Positions 1 to 6,507 of a stretch of 15,892 nt of DNA are shown here, one piece after another. Source of the DNA: Hepatobacter sp965661165 (GTDB taxonomy: Bacteria > Pseudomonadota > Alphaproteobacteria > Holosporales > Hepatobacteraceae); NCBI GenBank assembly GCA_965661165.1, contig CBFICL010000027.1:1-15892 (forward strand), written 5' to 3'. The notes below the pieces were generated by a model, which did no database searches, was not told the origin of the DNA, and saw only the letters and a list, made by a program, of their open reading frames with translations. Both the position numbers and the translations under genes were made by a program. How positions within the stretch are numbered: the first letter of the stretch is position 1; every line of letters starts with the position of its first letter.

Positions 1-37
1 CACTGAACACCCCATCCACCAACACACACGCATGCAC
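1..37 (-). CDS. Possible start of a further gene running off the left edge
   Basis: Just downstream of the stop codon at 63-65, the minus strand has a good ribosome-binding site (GGAGG, 49-45). It is followed 7 nt later by GTG (37-35) and 11 nt later by ATG (33-31). Both frames stay open to the window edge, so the frame cannot be decided. If real, this would be the next gene of the same minus-strand cluster as the two exported coiled-coil proteins. Only about a dozen codons are visible and no product can be named. Confidence 0.3.
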   Translation of the reverse strand, partial: MHACVLVDGVFS

Positions 38-62
38 AGTTTTGCCTCCAATGCGCGCCCCA

Positions 63-992
63 TCATAGACGCGACATCTGGGTTTCGATGCACGTGAGGC
101 CTTTTTCCAGAGAACGCCGGCGCCACACCTTATCTCTCAAGCACAACATTTCCAATGTTTGTTTTGGGTCCCATATCTGAAGCGCGGCAAAACGCATCAA
201 AAGCTTCGCCAGGTCATAGGCATAGCCACGCACACACTCTTCCTCTGCGGCCAGAGATTCATCACGTTGGCTCAAGGCGGTGAGGCTGGTGTGAGTGAGC
301 CCCTTTTTCTCTGCCGCACGAACCAATGACCTGCTTTTTTCAATTTCTTTATCAAAACCATCCACACGTTTTTGAAGTTTTTTTTTGGCAGCCTTAGCCT
401 CTGCATGGGTGTCCTTGAGGCTTTCTATTTCTTTCATGAGACTTTCTTTTTTGATCTCAAGAATATAGATATCCATGTAATAATCGTGAGGATCTTTCTG
501 TTTTCGAACGCTTGCGTTTTGCATGCGCGCCTGAATCTCGCGGCGCTGTTTGCTCAGCTGGGTCTTCTGGTCATCCTGCAACTTAAGTGTTTTTTCCACA
601 TCTTGATACGTGGCAATGTCTTGCCAGGGCTTCTGATGAATAAACAAGATGCGTTCTTGGAGGTCTTGTTTTTCATGCACCCATTGAATAGCGTCTTGAC
701 GTATATCAAAGGCATAAAATTTCTGATCTTCGGGATCGAGAGGATTAAGATAGCACGTGCCCGGTGCACACCCGACTCTTTTGTTAAAGGCACCTTCAAC
801 AAGGGCTAAACGTGAAGCACTGCGGCCTGCCGATCTGAGTGTGCCATCAAATGTTCTTTGTGATATATCTTCGTCGCTACTGAACGACCCATAAAGCGCC
901 AAGGGTGTCGCCAGGCCCACCCCCCAAAACAACGCTCCTTGTAAAACCACGCAAAAAACCTTCTTGATAGACACACAGCTTATGTTTTTCAT
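63..992 (-). CDS. Exported coiled-coil protein of unknown function
   Basis: 309 residues. I do not recognise a family. The N-terminus has a Lys-containing n-region and a hydrophobic stretch (about residues 10-32, through VFCVVLQGALFWGVGLATPL) that reads as a signal peptide or membrane anchor. A short Cys pair follows (GCAPGTC, about residues 74-80). The middle (about 105-240) is highly charged, rich in Lys, Glu, Gln and Leu, and almost free of Pro, as expected for a long coiled coil. The start is well supported: AGGAGGGC lies 6 nt before the ATG. It follows the other coiled-coil gene (1145-2149) on the same strand after a 152-nt gap containing a G9 tract, so it may have its own leader or promoter. 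Together with the upstream beta-barrel gene this suggests an envelope or periplasm-spanning function, which is inference. Confidence 0.7.
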   Translation of the reverse strand: MKNISCVSIKKVFCVVLQGALFWGVGLATPLALYGSFSSDEDISQRTFDGTLRSAGRSASRLALVEGAFNKRVGCAPGTCYLNPLDPEDQKFYAFDIRQDAIQWVHEKQDLQERILFIHQKPWQDIATYQDVEKTLKLQDDQKTQLSKQRREIQARMQNASVRKQKDPHDYYMDIYILEIKKESLMKEIESLKDTHAEAKAAKKKLQKRVDGFDKEIEKSRSLVRAAEKKGLTHTSLTALSQRDESLAAEEECVRGYAYDLAKLLMRFAALQIWDPKQTLEMLCLRDKVWRRRSLEKGLTCIETQMSRL

Positions 993-1058
993 GATCTTGC
1001 CCTCCTGCTTGAAAGTACGGCACCAAACCCGCGCTCACAGTTTGCCCTGCCACATGCA

Positions 1059-1067
1059 CCCCCCCCC
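1059..1067. repeat. Homopolymer tract of nine C/G
   Basis: Nine consecutive C on the plus strand (G9 on the coding strand) lie 67-75 nt upstream of the start codon at 992, between the two coiled-coil genes. Tracts of this length are prone to slipped-strand mispairing. Its position in an untranslated leader could affect promoter spacing or mRNA structure. No clear -35/-10 pair flanks it. Confidence 0.7.
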
Positions 1068-1144
1068 TTGCCTGATATGGCGCCATCTTTGATATGACGT
1101 TAAAAAAGAATCCATCACCTTTGAAAATGAAGAAAAGATGCACC

Positions 1145-2149
1145 CTATGCATCATGAAAAGATAACCTTTGTTTCACATGTCTGTCATGCGATCGTTTGT
1201 AAACACCATTGAGGGACAGAGGGTCACGCGTGAGCTGACCAGCCACATCCTTCTTTCGATGGCCAAAATCCACTATTTTTTGAAGCGTTGCACACTTTTC
1301 TTCGCAAGTGCGTATCTTTGCTTTCTTCTGTTGGTAGAGGTTCAGCAGGTGCTGCTTTTTTTCAACCAAGATGCACTGATTTTTCACCATCTTGAGGTGC
1401 TGCTCCCTCAGGTCATTCATGCACTTATGTAAAGTGTGAAAGCGCGTCCACAAATGCTCCACTTCCTCAGCGGCAGACACAACCAACCGTTCTGCTTCAT
1501 CCATATTGTCATGATCATCAATAACATCCAGAGAAGAGGTGTGCGTTGAAAATAGGTAATGATCATGCAAACTAATCAACCCCTGATACGCAAAACACGC
1601 CTTTTGTGTAGAGGCGATATGTTGCTCAAGATAATGTTTTTTCACGCCAAATGTTTGCGCACTGCGGGACAATGCCTTCATATCAAACGCCAGCGACGCA
1701 CACGAAGATTGAAGGGATGCCAGCTCGCTTTTAGCCTCTGTGAGCTTGCTTTCCACGATGTCTTGCTCCTGCTCTGTTAAGGATTCACGATTGACACAAG
1801 GGTCACTACGGCGCGCTTTGGCAAAAGGTGACTTATCCACCCATCCTTGCCACCAATCAAGGGCTTTTCGCTCACGAAAAGAAGGCGGCCACGACACACG
1901 CCTCGGGCGCCGAGCTTTCTTGCGAAACCACAAAAGAAGGGATGTTTTTTCTTGCGCCCCCTTGGCCGTGAGGGGAGTTTGGCACACAAGACTATCCCCA
2001 GGTTCCTCTAAGAGACGAGAGGACGGCAGGCACGTCCCATCATCCCCAACGCCCTCACACGCATCTTTCTGTGACCACACCTGCTTGCTCAGCACACACA
2101 CAACGACACAGCCAACCAACGCAACCCCAGGTGCCCAGGCTGTGCTCAT
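1145..2149 (-). CDS. Exported or membrane-anchored Cys-rich coiled-coil protein, unknown function
   Basis: 334 residues, family not recognised. It starts with a hydrophobic segment (about residues 6-22, GVALVGCVVVCVLS) that could be a signal peptide or N-terminal anchor. A basic region follows (about 75-115; KKARRPRR is visible). The rest, about 120-300, is charged, Pro-poor and predicted helical/coiled coil. About a dozen Cys residues are spread over the whole length, unusual for a coiled-coil protein and compatible with disulfides if it is exported. The start codon is 20 nt after the stop of the outer-membrane barrel gene, so the two are very likely co-transcribed; the ribosome-binding site is weak (GAAGAG, rather far), which fits coupling. 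It resembles the downstream coiled-coil gene in layout (anchor, short Cys motif, long helical part) but I see no convincing residue-level alignment. Confidence 0.7.
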   Translation of the reverse strand: MSTAWAPGVALVGCVVVCVLSKQVWSQKDACEGVGDDGTCLPSSRLLEEPGDSLVCQTPLTAKGAQEKTSLLLWFRKKARRPRRVSWPPSFRERKALDWWQGWVDKSPFAKARRSDPCVNRESLTEQEQDIVESKLTEAKSELASLQSSCASLAFDMKALSRSAQTFGVKKHYLEQHIASTQKACFAYQGLISLHDHYLFSTHTSSLDVIDDHDNMDEAERLVVSAAEEVEHLWTRFHTLHKCMNDLREQHLKMVKNQCILVEKKQHLLNLYQQKKAKIRTCEEKCATLQKIVDFGHRKKDVAGQLTRDPLSLNGVYKRSHDRHVKQRLSFHDA

Positions 2150-2169
2150 AAAATCATACGCTCTTCAGC

Positions 2170-2886
2170 CTACATGCGCCACAACAGGGCCACAAGGCCG
2201 CGGTGGACCACCGGGCTTCGGGCTTCTTGTATCACGCGTCCATAAGGCCCCAGCCCATAAAATTGCTCATTGACCGTGGTGTGAAGGGCACAGACATAAT
2301 CAAGGCGAATATGCATGGGGCCTAAGGGGTGCTCAATAAAGGCCCCGCCCGCAATACCGGGCGCGAAGGTGGAAACAGTTTTCTTCTGAAGCACCTCATC
2401 GGTCACCTCTTGATAGGTATGGATAAACTCTGACCCCATCATGCCAAACTTGAGCGCTGCCGTCCACGACCCCCATTCGCGCCCCAAAACGCCCATAAAC
2501 GTGATGTTAAACTTGCGCTTAAACCGGCTATCAAAGATGTCGACGCCATCCGGGTTAAGGCCGCTGTCAGCCCAAAATGATGTTTCTTGGAACGCATAGC
2601 CAATGCTGCCCTCAAAGCCCCACACATAGGGGCCCAACATCGAACACTCCGCCCGCGTACGCCAACCGGCCAACAGGTCAACACTTTCACCCGGAGCGCT
2701 GGCAAACACATCACTGGCAAACACATCTTTAGCAAAATCAGGATACTCCCATTCTAACGTTCGATGAATGTCTGTGACGCCCATACCGGCCCCCAGCCCC
2801 ACATAAAAACCTGATTCTTTCGCGCCTGCCGTGGAGGCTAGCGCCATCAAAAGGAAGGAACTGCCCAAAATGTGTGTTTTTTTCAT
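2170..2886 (-). CDS. Outer-membrane beta-barrel protein
   Basis: About 238 residues from the start chosen here. The N-terminus is a textbook Sec signal peptide: MKK, a hydrophobic core (FLLMALAS) and a signal-peptidase site after AGA. Mature sequence follows with the barrel pattern GFYVGLGAGMG, as in small porin-like or OmpA-barrel surface proteins. Alternating hydrophobic/polar strands continue to the end. The last strand finishes LLWRM; a terminal Phe or Trp is the usual BAM-recognition residue, so Met is slightly odd. Residues around VFASDVFASA come from a 15-bp tandem duplication (2701-2730). In-frame ATGs also occur at 2898, 2907 and 2928, and none has a strong ribosome-binding site; the signal peptide favours 2886 or 2898. 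It heads a cluster with two exported coiled-coil proteins. Likely surface exposed; exact role unknown. Confidence 0.75.
   Translation of the reverse strand: MKKTHILGSSFLLMALASTAGAKESGFYVGLGAGMGVTDIHRTLEWEYPDFAKDVFASDVFASAPGESVDLLAGWRTRAECSMLGPYVWGFEGSIGYAFQETSFWADSGLNPDGVDIFDSRFKRKFNITFMGVLGREWGSWTAALKFGMMGSEFIHTYQEVTDEVLQKKTVSTFAPGIAGGAFIEHPLGPMHIRLDYVCALHTTVNEQFYGLGPYGRVIQEARSPVVHRGLVALLWRM
2701..2730. repeat. 15-bp in-frame tandem duplication
   Basis: Two adjacent 15-bp units beginning GGCAAACACATC encode a repeated Val-Phe-Ala-Ser-Asp pattern in the barrel protein, probably in an extracellular loop or turn near the N-terminus. A degenerate third partial copy may follow at 2731. Confidence 0.75.
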
Positions 2887-2948
2887 TTTTTTAACCATTA
2901 AATGCATGATTAAGACGTATCTTCCCATGCATATCTAAATTTTTTGTT

Positions 2949-2977
2949 AAAATAATATAAAATAAGAGAGGTAGCAA
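2949..2977 (-). promoter_or_regulatory. Candidate sigma70-type promoter for the barrel/coiled-coil cluster
   Basis: On the minus strand TTGCTA (2977-2972) and TATTTT (2954-2949) are separated by 17 nt. Each matches 4 of 6 consensus positions, inside an AT-rich stretch (about 2930-3015) that contrasts with the surrounding sequence. It lies 20-65 nt upstream of the possible start codons of the outer-membrane protein gene. Because the region is AT-rich, chance matches are likely. Confidence 0.3.
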
Positions 2978-3040
2978 GAAATAATTTATATTTTTTAGAT
3001 TTTTTATTATCCTAAGGACGAATACGTTACCCCCTGAAGG

Positions 3041-3063
3041 GCCTGCCATGATTCAAGGCAGGC
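3041..3063. repeat. Short hairpin between VOC gene and barrel gene
   Basis: GCCTGCC (3041-3047) and GGCAGGC (3057-3063) form a perfect 7-bp stem with a 9-nt loop. It lies in the 240-nt gap downstream of the VOC gene. There is no T tract on either side, so it is not a classical intrinsic terminator, though it could mark the end of the VOC transcript. Confidence 0.35.
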
Positions 3064-3168
3064 GGCCAAAAGGCACGGGGGCAAAAGCCACGCATCGCAA
3101 AAAGGGCCTCAGCTTGCCTTGCGCCAACATATGAAGCCAGAAAGAGAGCTTGCTTCAGCCGGGATGGG

Positions 3169-3603
3169 TTATGAGCCAGCGCCGTCCATGGGAGTGGCAA
3201 AACACCAGATATAACCGTCTGGGTCTTCTAAGCGGCACATGCGATCACCCCAAAACATCGCCTCAGGCGCCCCGCGCACCTTAGCCCCATGCGCCTTGGC
3301 ATGGGCAAAGAACGCATCCACATCCTGGCAGTAAAGATAAAGCGACAACGGTGATTCCACGCCACTGACGCGCGGCGGCTTAGCGGTGGGGCCAAAGCCA
3401 TCTTGTTGGCCACACATCATCACCTGCCCGTGATAGGAAAACTCGCCATGCTTTATGTGACCCGTGTCATCTAACGGCATCTCCCCTTGTGTGCACCCAA
3501 AGGCCCGCACGTAAAAATCAACCGCCTTCACCACATCCGCCACCATCAAATAAGGCATCATCAGTGAATAGTGCGGTGGTATCTTGATAGGTGTGTCTGT
3601 CAT
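3169..3603 (-). CDS. VOC-superfamily (glyoxalase/PhnB-like) protein
   Basis: 144 residues, the usual size for a one-domain VOC protein. The sequence opens with a beta strand (MMPYLMVADVVKAVDFYVRAFG), the common first VOC motif ending in YxxAFG. A later HGEF element, the central SLYLYCQDVDAFFAHAKAHGAKV and the closing WGDRMCRLEDPDGYIWCFA match the second beta-alpha-beta-beta-beta module. His near HGEF and the Glu in the final strand region are plausible metal ligands by position. The substrate cannot be told; PhnB-like and glyoxalase-like members share this pattern. The start at ATG 3603 is chosen because GGGGAGAGG lies just upstream; an in-frame ATG at 3633 lacks such a site. It is transcribed alone, divergent from the F-box-like gene. 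Confidence 0.85.
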   Translation of the reverse strand: MTDTPIKIPPHYSLMMPYLMVADVVKAVDFYVRAFGCTQGEMPLDDTGHIKHGEFSYHGQVMMCGQQDGFGPTAKPPRVSGVESPLSLYLYCQDVDAFFAHAKAHGAKVRGAPEAMFWGDRMCRLEDPDGYIWCFATPMDGAGS

Positions 3604-3691
3604 ATCCTCTCCCCTACATTGCTTGTGGCCCACGTCTTTATCAGATCAAACTCACACCAAGCCACCCCACAAAAAAATCACAAAGTTACAG

Positions 3692-3715
3692 CCTTCCTGG
3701 ACCCTTTCCTGGACC
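3692..3715. repeat. 12-bp tandem duplication
   Basis: CCTTCCTGGACC (3692-3703) is directly followed by CTTTCCTGGACC (3704-3715), identical at 11 of 12 positions. It lies outside any supported gene. Confidence 0.7.
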
Positions 3716-3822
3716 GCTTTCTCAAGCGCCTTCCAAGGCATTCCCTCGGTCGCCCGTGTATCAGATGCCTCCCCTTCTACCACACACCGCTTTCCCAAGC
3801 AATCACAAAGGGCTTCTCTTTT

Positions 3823-3847
3823 TGCTGTTTTTATTTAAAAAACAGCA
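3823..3847. promoter_or_regulatory. Perfect 10-bp inverted repeat in divergent region
   Basis: TGCTGTTTTT (3823-3832), a 5-nt spacer, then AAAAACAGCA (3838-3847). The symmetry is perfect over both arms. It is located about 110 nt before the presumed start of the F-box-like gene and 220 nt from the divergent VOC start. Either an operator for a dimeric regulator or an A/T-rich hairpin is possible; the arms are not followed by a further T run on either strand, so a terminator is less likely. Confidence 0.45.
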
Positions 3848-3957
3848 TGTTAGCAATGATGGCAGCACATCCCCAAACCACCCTCAAAGACAACACCGCC
3901 ATGATGGAGAAGATAAATACGCGCCACTGGCAATAAGCAGAACCACTTTGTCAAAAG

Positions 3958-4917
3958 TTGACGTGGGATAACCTATATGAGGAAGCCCAACGACACAAAA
4001 AGCAGCAAGCCAAAGAGAAAACACCACAGGAAGAAGACGAGGAAGACCCCTTGCAGCTGATGGTCACCATGGAAAACGTGGCCTTCATTCCTCACCTCAC
4101 CCTGCCCCATGTGACCAGGCTGTTTATGGGAGGCTTCGTGGCACCCGGGGTCAGATGGCATGATATGCATTTGCCCGATCTTCAAGAATATCATATCCAG
4201 AAAGCAGGCCTCATCTGGTGTCTTCCCTATGATGCTGCGTTGGGAGACAGTACTGAAGAAACAACGATCCTCACCCGACCCTCCACATTCACACATAAAG
4301 AAAAGGCTTCCATGATGGCGCTAACGGTGGTCGGAGGTAAACATGGCGCCATAACCAACGATCGATTCTTCATGGGGTTTGTGGATGGTCATACACAGGA
4401 GGCACTGCTGTACCATTTTACCCCACACCCTTCCCCCTTGCACCTAACACTCCTGAGTCAGCCTGTCGCTTCTTCTGCAGAAGAACCAAGGGAAGCCTCA
4501 CCGCTTACCCTGGTCGATCTGCCACCTGAATTGATCCAAGAGTTTATCATGAAACCCTATCTCACCTTTGTGGATTTAGCGGCCTGTAAACACACATGCC
4601 TGTATTTGCGTGAGTGTGTGAACGCGTTTGCAGACGCGTTTGCAGACACCTTCTCGCTTTCCTCTCCTTGGCTCTATGACACTGATGCCTATGCTCAGCT
4701 TGTCACACAAAGGCCAGAAGATTTTACGAATTTGGCATCCACTGACACATTACTCTCACACTATCCCAGCCTACCCATCACGTGCGCTTATGTGGGGGAT
4801 GGTGGTATAAGCTCCTTGGAACAAAAATGTGGATTGACATTCGACATGAGAAAACGAATATCGTCTATGGCGAAAGGCATAGCCTCTATGACAAAACGAG
4901 GGAGCTACGCACCCTGA
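3958..4917 (+). CDS. F-box-like protein, N-terminal part (probably frameshifted)
   Basis: 319 codons in this frame, the last about 40 probably out of frame. Residues 8-32 are highly charged. A region of unknown fold follows (about 38-175, including VTRLFMGGFVAPGV and TVVGGKHGAITNDRFFMGFVDG). Residues about 186-225 resemble an F-box: LPPELIQEFI, then LTFVDLAACKHTC and YLREC, matching the LPxELxxxIxxxLxxxDLxxxxxVCxxLR spacing. F-boxes bind Skp1 in eukaryotic SCF ubiquitin ligases, so this suggests a host-directed effector; the similarity is judged by eye. At the G5 run (4794-4798) the natural reading passes to the frame ending at 5255. The start is uncertain: TTG at 3958 has no ribosome-binding site, and ATG codons at 4060 and 4069 are alternatives. 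Nearest neighbours give no functional hint. No secretion signal is obvious, though such effectors often lack one. Confidence 0.6.
   Translation: MTWDNLYEEAQRHKKQQAKEKTPQEEDEEDPLQLMVTMENVAFIPHLTLPHVTRLFMGGFVAPGVRWHDMHLPDLQEYHIQKAGLIWCLPYDAALGDSTEETTILTRPSTFTHKEKASMMALTVVGGKHGAITNDRFFMGFVDGHTQEALLYHFTPHPSPLHLTLLSQPVASSAEEPREASPLTLVDLPPELIQEFIMKPYLTFVDLAACKHTCLYLRECVNAFADAFADTFSLSSPWLYDTDAYAQLVTQRPEDFTNLASTDTLLSHYPSLPITCAYVGDGGISSLEQKCGLTFDMRKRISSMAKGIASMTKRGSYAP
4622..4645. repeat. 12-bp perfect tandem duplication
   Basis: ACGCGTTTGCAG occurs twice in immediate succession (4622-4633, 4634-4645), with two further matching bases. It encodes a doubled Ala-Phe-Ala-Asp directly after the F-box-like segment. 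The reading frame is preserved. Confidence 0.85.
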
Positions 4918-5255
4918 CGCTTTATCTTCGTCATGCACACACGGCCCAGCCTTTTGCCAAGGTTGAGGGATTGCTGATAAGCACATATCACCGACAATAC
5001 CGTTACTGTTATGTTCCCTCGCCAAGAGCCTATTTTGCAGGCATCATCGGTGCGTGTGAGCATGCCTTGCGCACATACCTGGACAGGGCATTCAATGATC
5101 TGCTTTCCAACAAAGACGAGGCCTCTGCAGAGATAGCACAAGAAGGGGCAAATGAAGATTCACAGGAAGAAACAAAAGAGGGAACAACAGGTGAGCCGCA
5201 TAACACAGCTGCCGATCATGCTTCTGCCCAAGAAAGCATGGCGCCGGCGGGTTAA
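4782..5255 (+). pseudogene. C-terminal continuation of the F-box-like gene in another frame
   Basis: The frame stays open from upstream of 4782 to TAA at 5253-5255. From about 4797 it reads as a credible protein: WWYKLLGTKMWIDIRHEKTN, then a mixed alpha/beta stretch with many Tyr and Arg (LLISTYHRQYRYCYV), a helix (FAGIIGACEHALRTYLDRAF) and a roughly 50-residue acidic, Glu/Ala/Thr-rich disordered tail. No ribosome-binding site precedes ATG 4782, supporting the idea that this is not a separate gene but the 3' half of the one starting near 3958. No family recognised for this half. Its end faces the end of ychF (convergent, 76-nt gap with no clear terminator). Confidence 0.5.
4794..4798 (+). other. 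Probable frameshift site (G5 run)
   Basis: One extra G here would join the frame that starts at 3958 to the frame that ends at 5255, giving the junction AYVGGWWYKLLG and a single protein of about 432 residues. The two open frames overlap by 136 nt, and the sequence quality of the second frame (aromatic-rich, then amphipathic) begins around this point while the first becomes Lys/Met/Ser-rich and soon stops. It could be a real mutation, a sequencing error, or slippage. Confidence 0.55.
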
Positions 5256-5331
5256 ATATGTAGGCATGAGACATCAACGCGTGCCACCGCCTCAATGGCA
5301 GGGGTAAGGACCTGGGTTGGGTGCGAGGGCG

Positions 5332-6423
5332 TTAGACGTTGAAGCGAAAGTGAACCACGTCGCCGTCTTGCATGTCATAGTCTCGCCCTTGAAGGCGCAG
5401 CTTGCCTTCTGTGCGGGCCTGCGCCTCGCCGCCCGCGTGCACAAAATCATCATAAGCGCACACGTCAGCGGCAATAAAACCGCGCTCAAAATCTGTGTGA
5501 ATCAGGCCCGCCGCTTCCGGGGCCGTGGCGCCCGTGGGGAAAGACCAGGCCCGTGTTTCTTGAGGGCCGGTGGTGAAAAAGGTGTGCAGATTCAGCAAAC
5601 CATGGGCTTGACGCACCAAGCGATGAAGGCTTGACTCTTTCAGGCCAAGGTCAGCCAAAAACACCTCACGATCGGCTTCTGGCATCACGCTTAATTCAGC
5701 CTCAATGGCCGCCGACACACGCAAAGAAGGGGCGGGGCCCAGCTTTTCTTCCATCACCTTGGTCCAATCATTGCCTGAGAGGATGTCTGTCTCGGGCACA
5801 TTCAACACGCACAGCACAGGTTTAAACGTGAGCATCCCCAAAGCGGCCACAAGGGGGCGCTCGTCTGCCTCAAAGGCCGCGCGGCGCAAGGGCACGCCTT
5901 CTTCAAGATAGGCCCTGGCTTTGTCCATCACCTGGTGAGTGGCGGCCCATTCGTCTGGGGTTTGCTTGGCTTTTTTGGCCAGCCCTGGCAAACGGCGGGT
6001 GACGCTTTCCAAATCTGCCAACAACAGCTCGGTGTCAATGACGTCATAATCAGATGAGGGATCCACCCGGCCGCTGACGTGCACGATATCTTCGTGATCA
6101 AAACAACGCACCACATGGAGCAATGCGTCCACCTCGCGCACGTGGCCTAAAAACTGGTTGCCCAGGCCCTCCCCTGCGCTGGCGCCCTTCACCAGGCCGG
6201 CAATATCCATGATCTCTACATAGGTGGGAATCACACTTTTTGACTGGGACAAACGCGCCAGGGTGTGCAGACGCGCATCATGCACAGGCACGCGGGTTTT
6301 CTGTGGATCAATGGTGCAAAAGGGATAGTTGGCCACCTCGGCCGCTGCCTGGCCTGATAGCGCATTAAAAAAGGTAGACTTCCCCACATTGGGCAGCCCC
6401 AAAATACCGCAGGATAAACTCAT
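5332..6423 (-). CDS. ychF: Redox/ribosome-associated ATPase YchF (Obg family)
   Basis: 363 residues, the standard YchF length. Walker A is GLPNVGKST (residues 9-17) and switch II/G3 is DIAGLVKGAS (73 onward), followed by the family-typical GEGLGNQFLGHVREVDAL. The G4 position reads NVPE rather than NKxD, the hallmark of YchF proteins, which prefer ATP over GTP. A C-terminal TGS domain follows (about 280-363), with LHTFFTTGPQETRAW, FERGFIAADV and the closing GDVVHFRFNV. YchF binds ribosomes and is linked to stress and redox responses. The start at ATG 6423 gives the family N-terminus MSLSCGILG; GGAAGG lies about 10 nt upstream. An in-frame ATG at 6444 would add seven atypical residues. It lies 84 nt downstream of rplI on the same strand and may be co-transcribed. 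Confidence 0.97.
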   Translation of the reverse strand: MSLSCGILGLPNVGKSTFFNALSGQAAAEVANYPFCTIDPQKTRVPVHDARLHTLARLSQSKSVIPTYVEIMDIAGLVKGASAGEGLGNQFLGHVREVDALLHVVRCFDHEDIVHVSGRVDPSSDYDVIDTELLLADLESVTRRLPGLAKKAKQTPDEWAATHQVMDKARAYLEEGVPLRRAAFEADERPLVAALGMLTFKPVLCVLNVPETDILSGNDWTKVMEEKLGPAPSLRVSAAIEAELSVMPEADREVFLADLGLKESSLHRLVRQAHGLLNLHTFFTTGPQETRAWSFPTGATAPEAAGLIHTDFERGFIAADVCAYDDFVHAGGEAQARTEGKLRLQGRDYDMQDGDVVHFRFNV

Positions 6424-6507
6424 ACCAAGCCACCCTTCCCACACACGTCAGCCATCTGGATTCCTTTTCTTGGAAGCGCTCTTAACCCCAAAACGCCCAA
6501 GCTATGC

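Larger units (their letters stand above)
3604..3957. other. 354-nt divergent intergenic region
   Basis: Separates the VOC gene (minus) from the F-box-like gene (plus). It contains a 12-bp near-perfect tandem duplication (3692-3715) and a 10-bp inverted repeat (3823-3847). Open frames cross it on the plus strand but look non-coding: composition is Pro/His/Ser rich, there is no convincing ribosome-binding site, and no familiar motif. In the frame of the downstream gene the reading is closed by TAA at 3934-3936, followed by eight sense codons before the TTG at 3958. A decayed upstream part of that gene cannot be excluded. Confidence 0.6.

Noticed and set aside
372..809. Plus-strand open frame opposite the exported coiled-coil gene, rich in Phe and Leu
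   Set aside because: It is the antisense of a Lys/Glu-rich coding region, which yields Phe/Leu-rich text. No ribosome-binding site or family resemblance.
877..1155. Minus-strand open frame of 92 residues starting at the end of the gene at 1145-2149
   Set aside because: It overlaps the well-supported start of the gene at 992, has no ribosome-binding site and crosses the G9 tract; judged to be chance.
3571..3971. Plus-strand frames of about 84-126 residues across the divergent region
   Set aside because: They begin inside the VOC gene on the other strand, are rich in Pro, His and Ser, and have no convincing start. One may hold a decayed start of the F-box-like gene, which is noted as a finding, but is not supported as a gene.
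5256..5331. Terminator between the convergent F-box-like and ychF genes
   Set aside because: Only a 5-bp inverted repeat (TGCCA/TGGCA) without a T run could be found.
5317..5634. Plus-strand open frame within ychF
   Set aside because: Antisense to the strongly conserved TGS domain of YchF.
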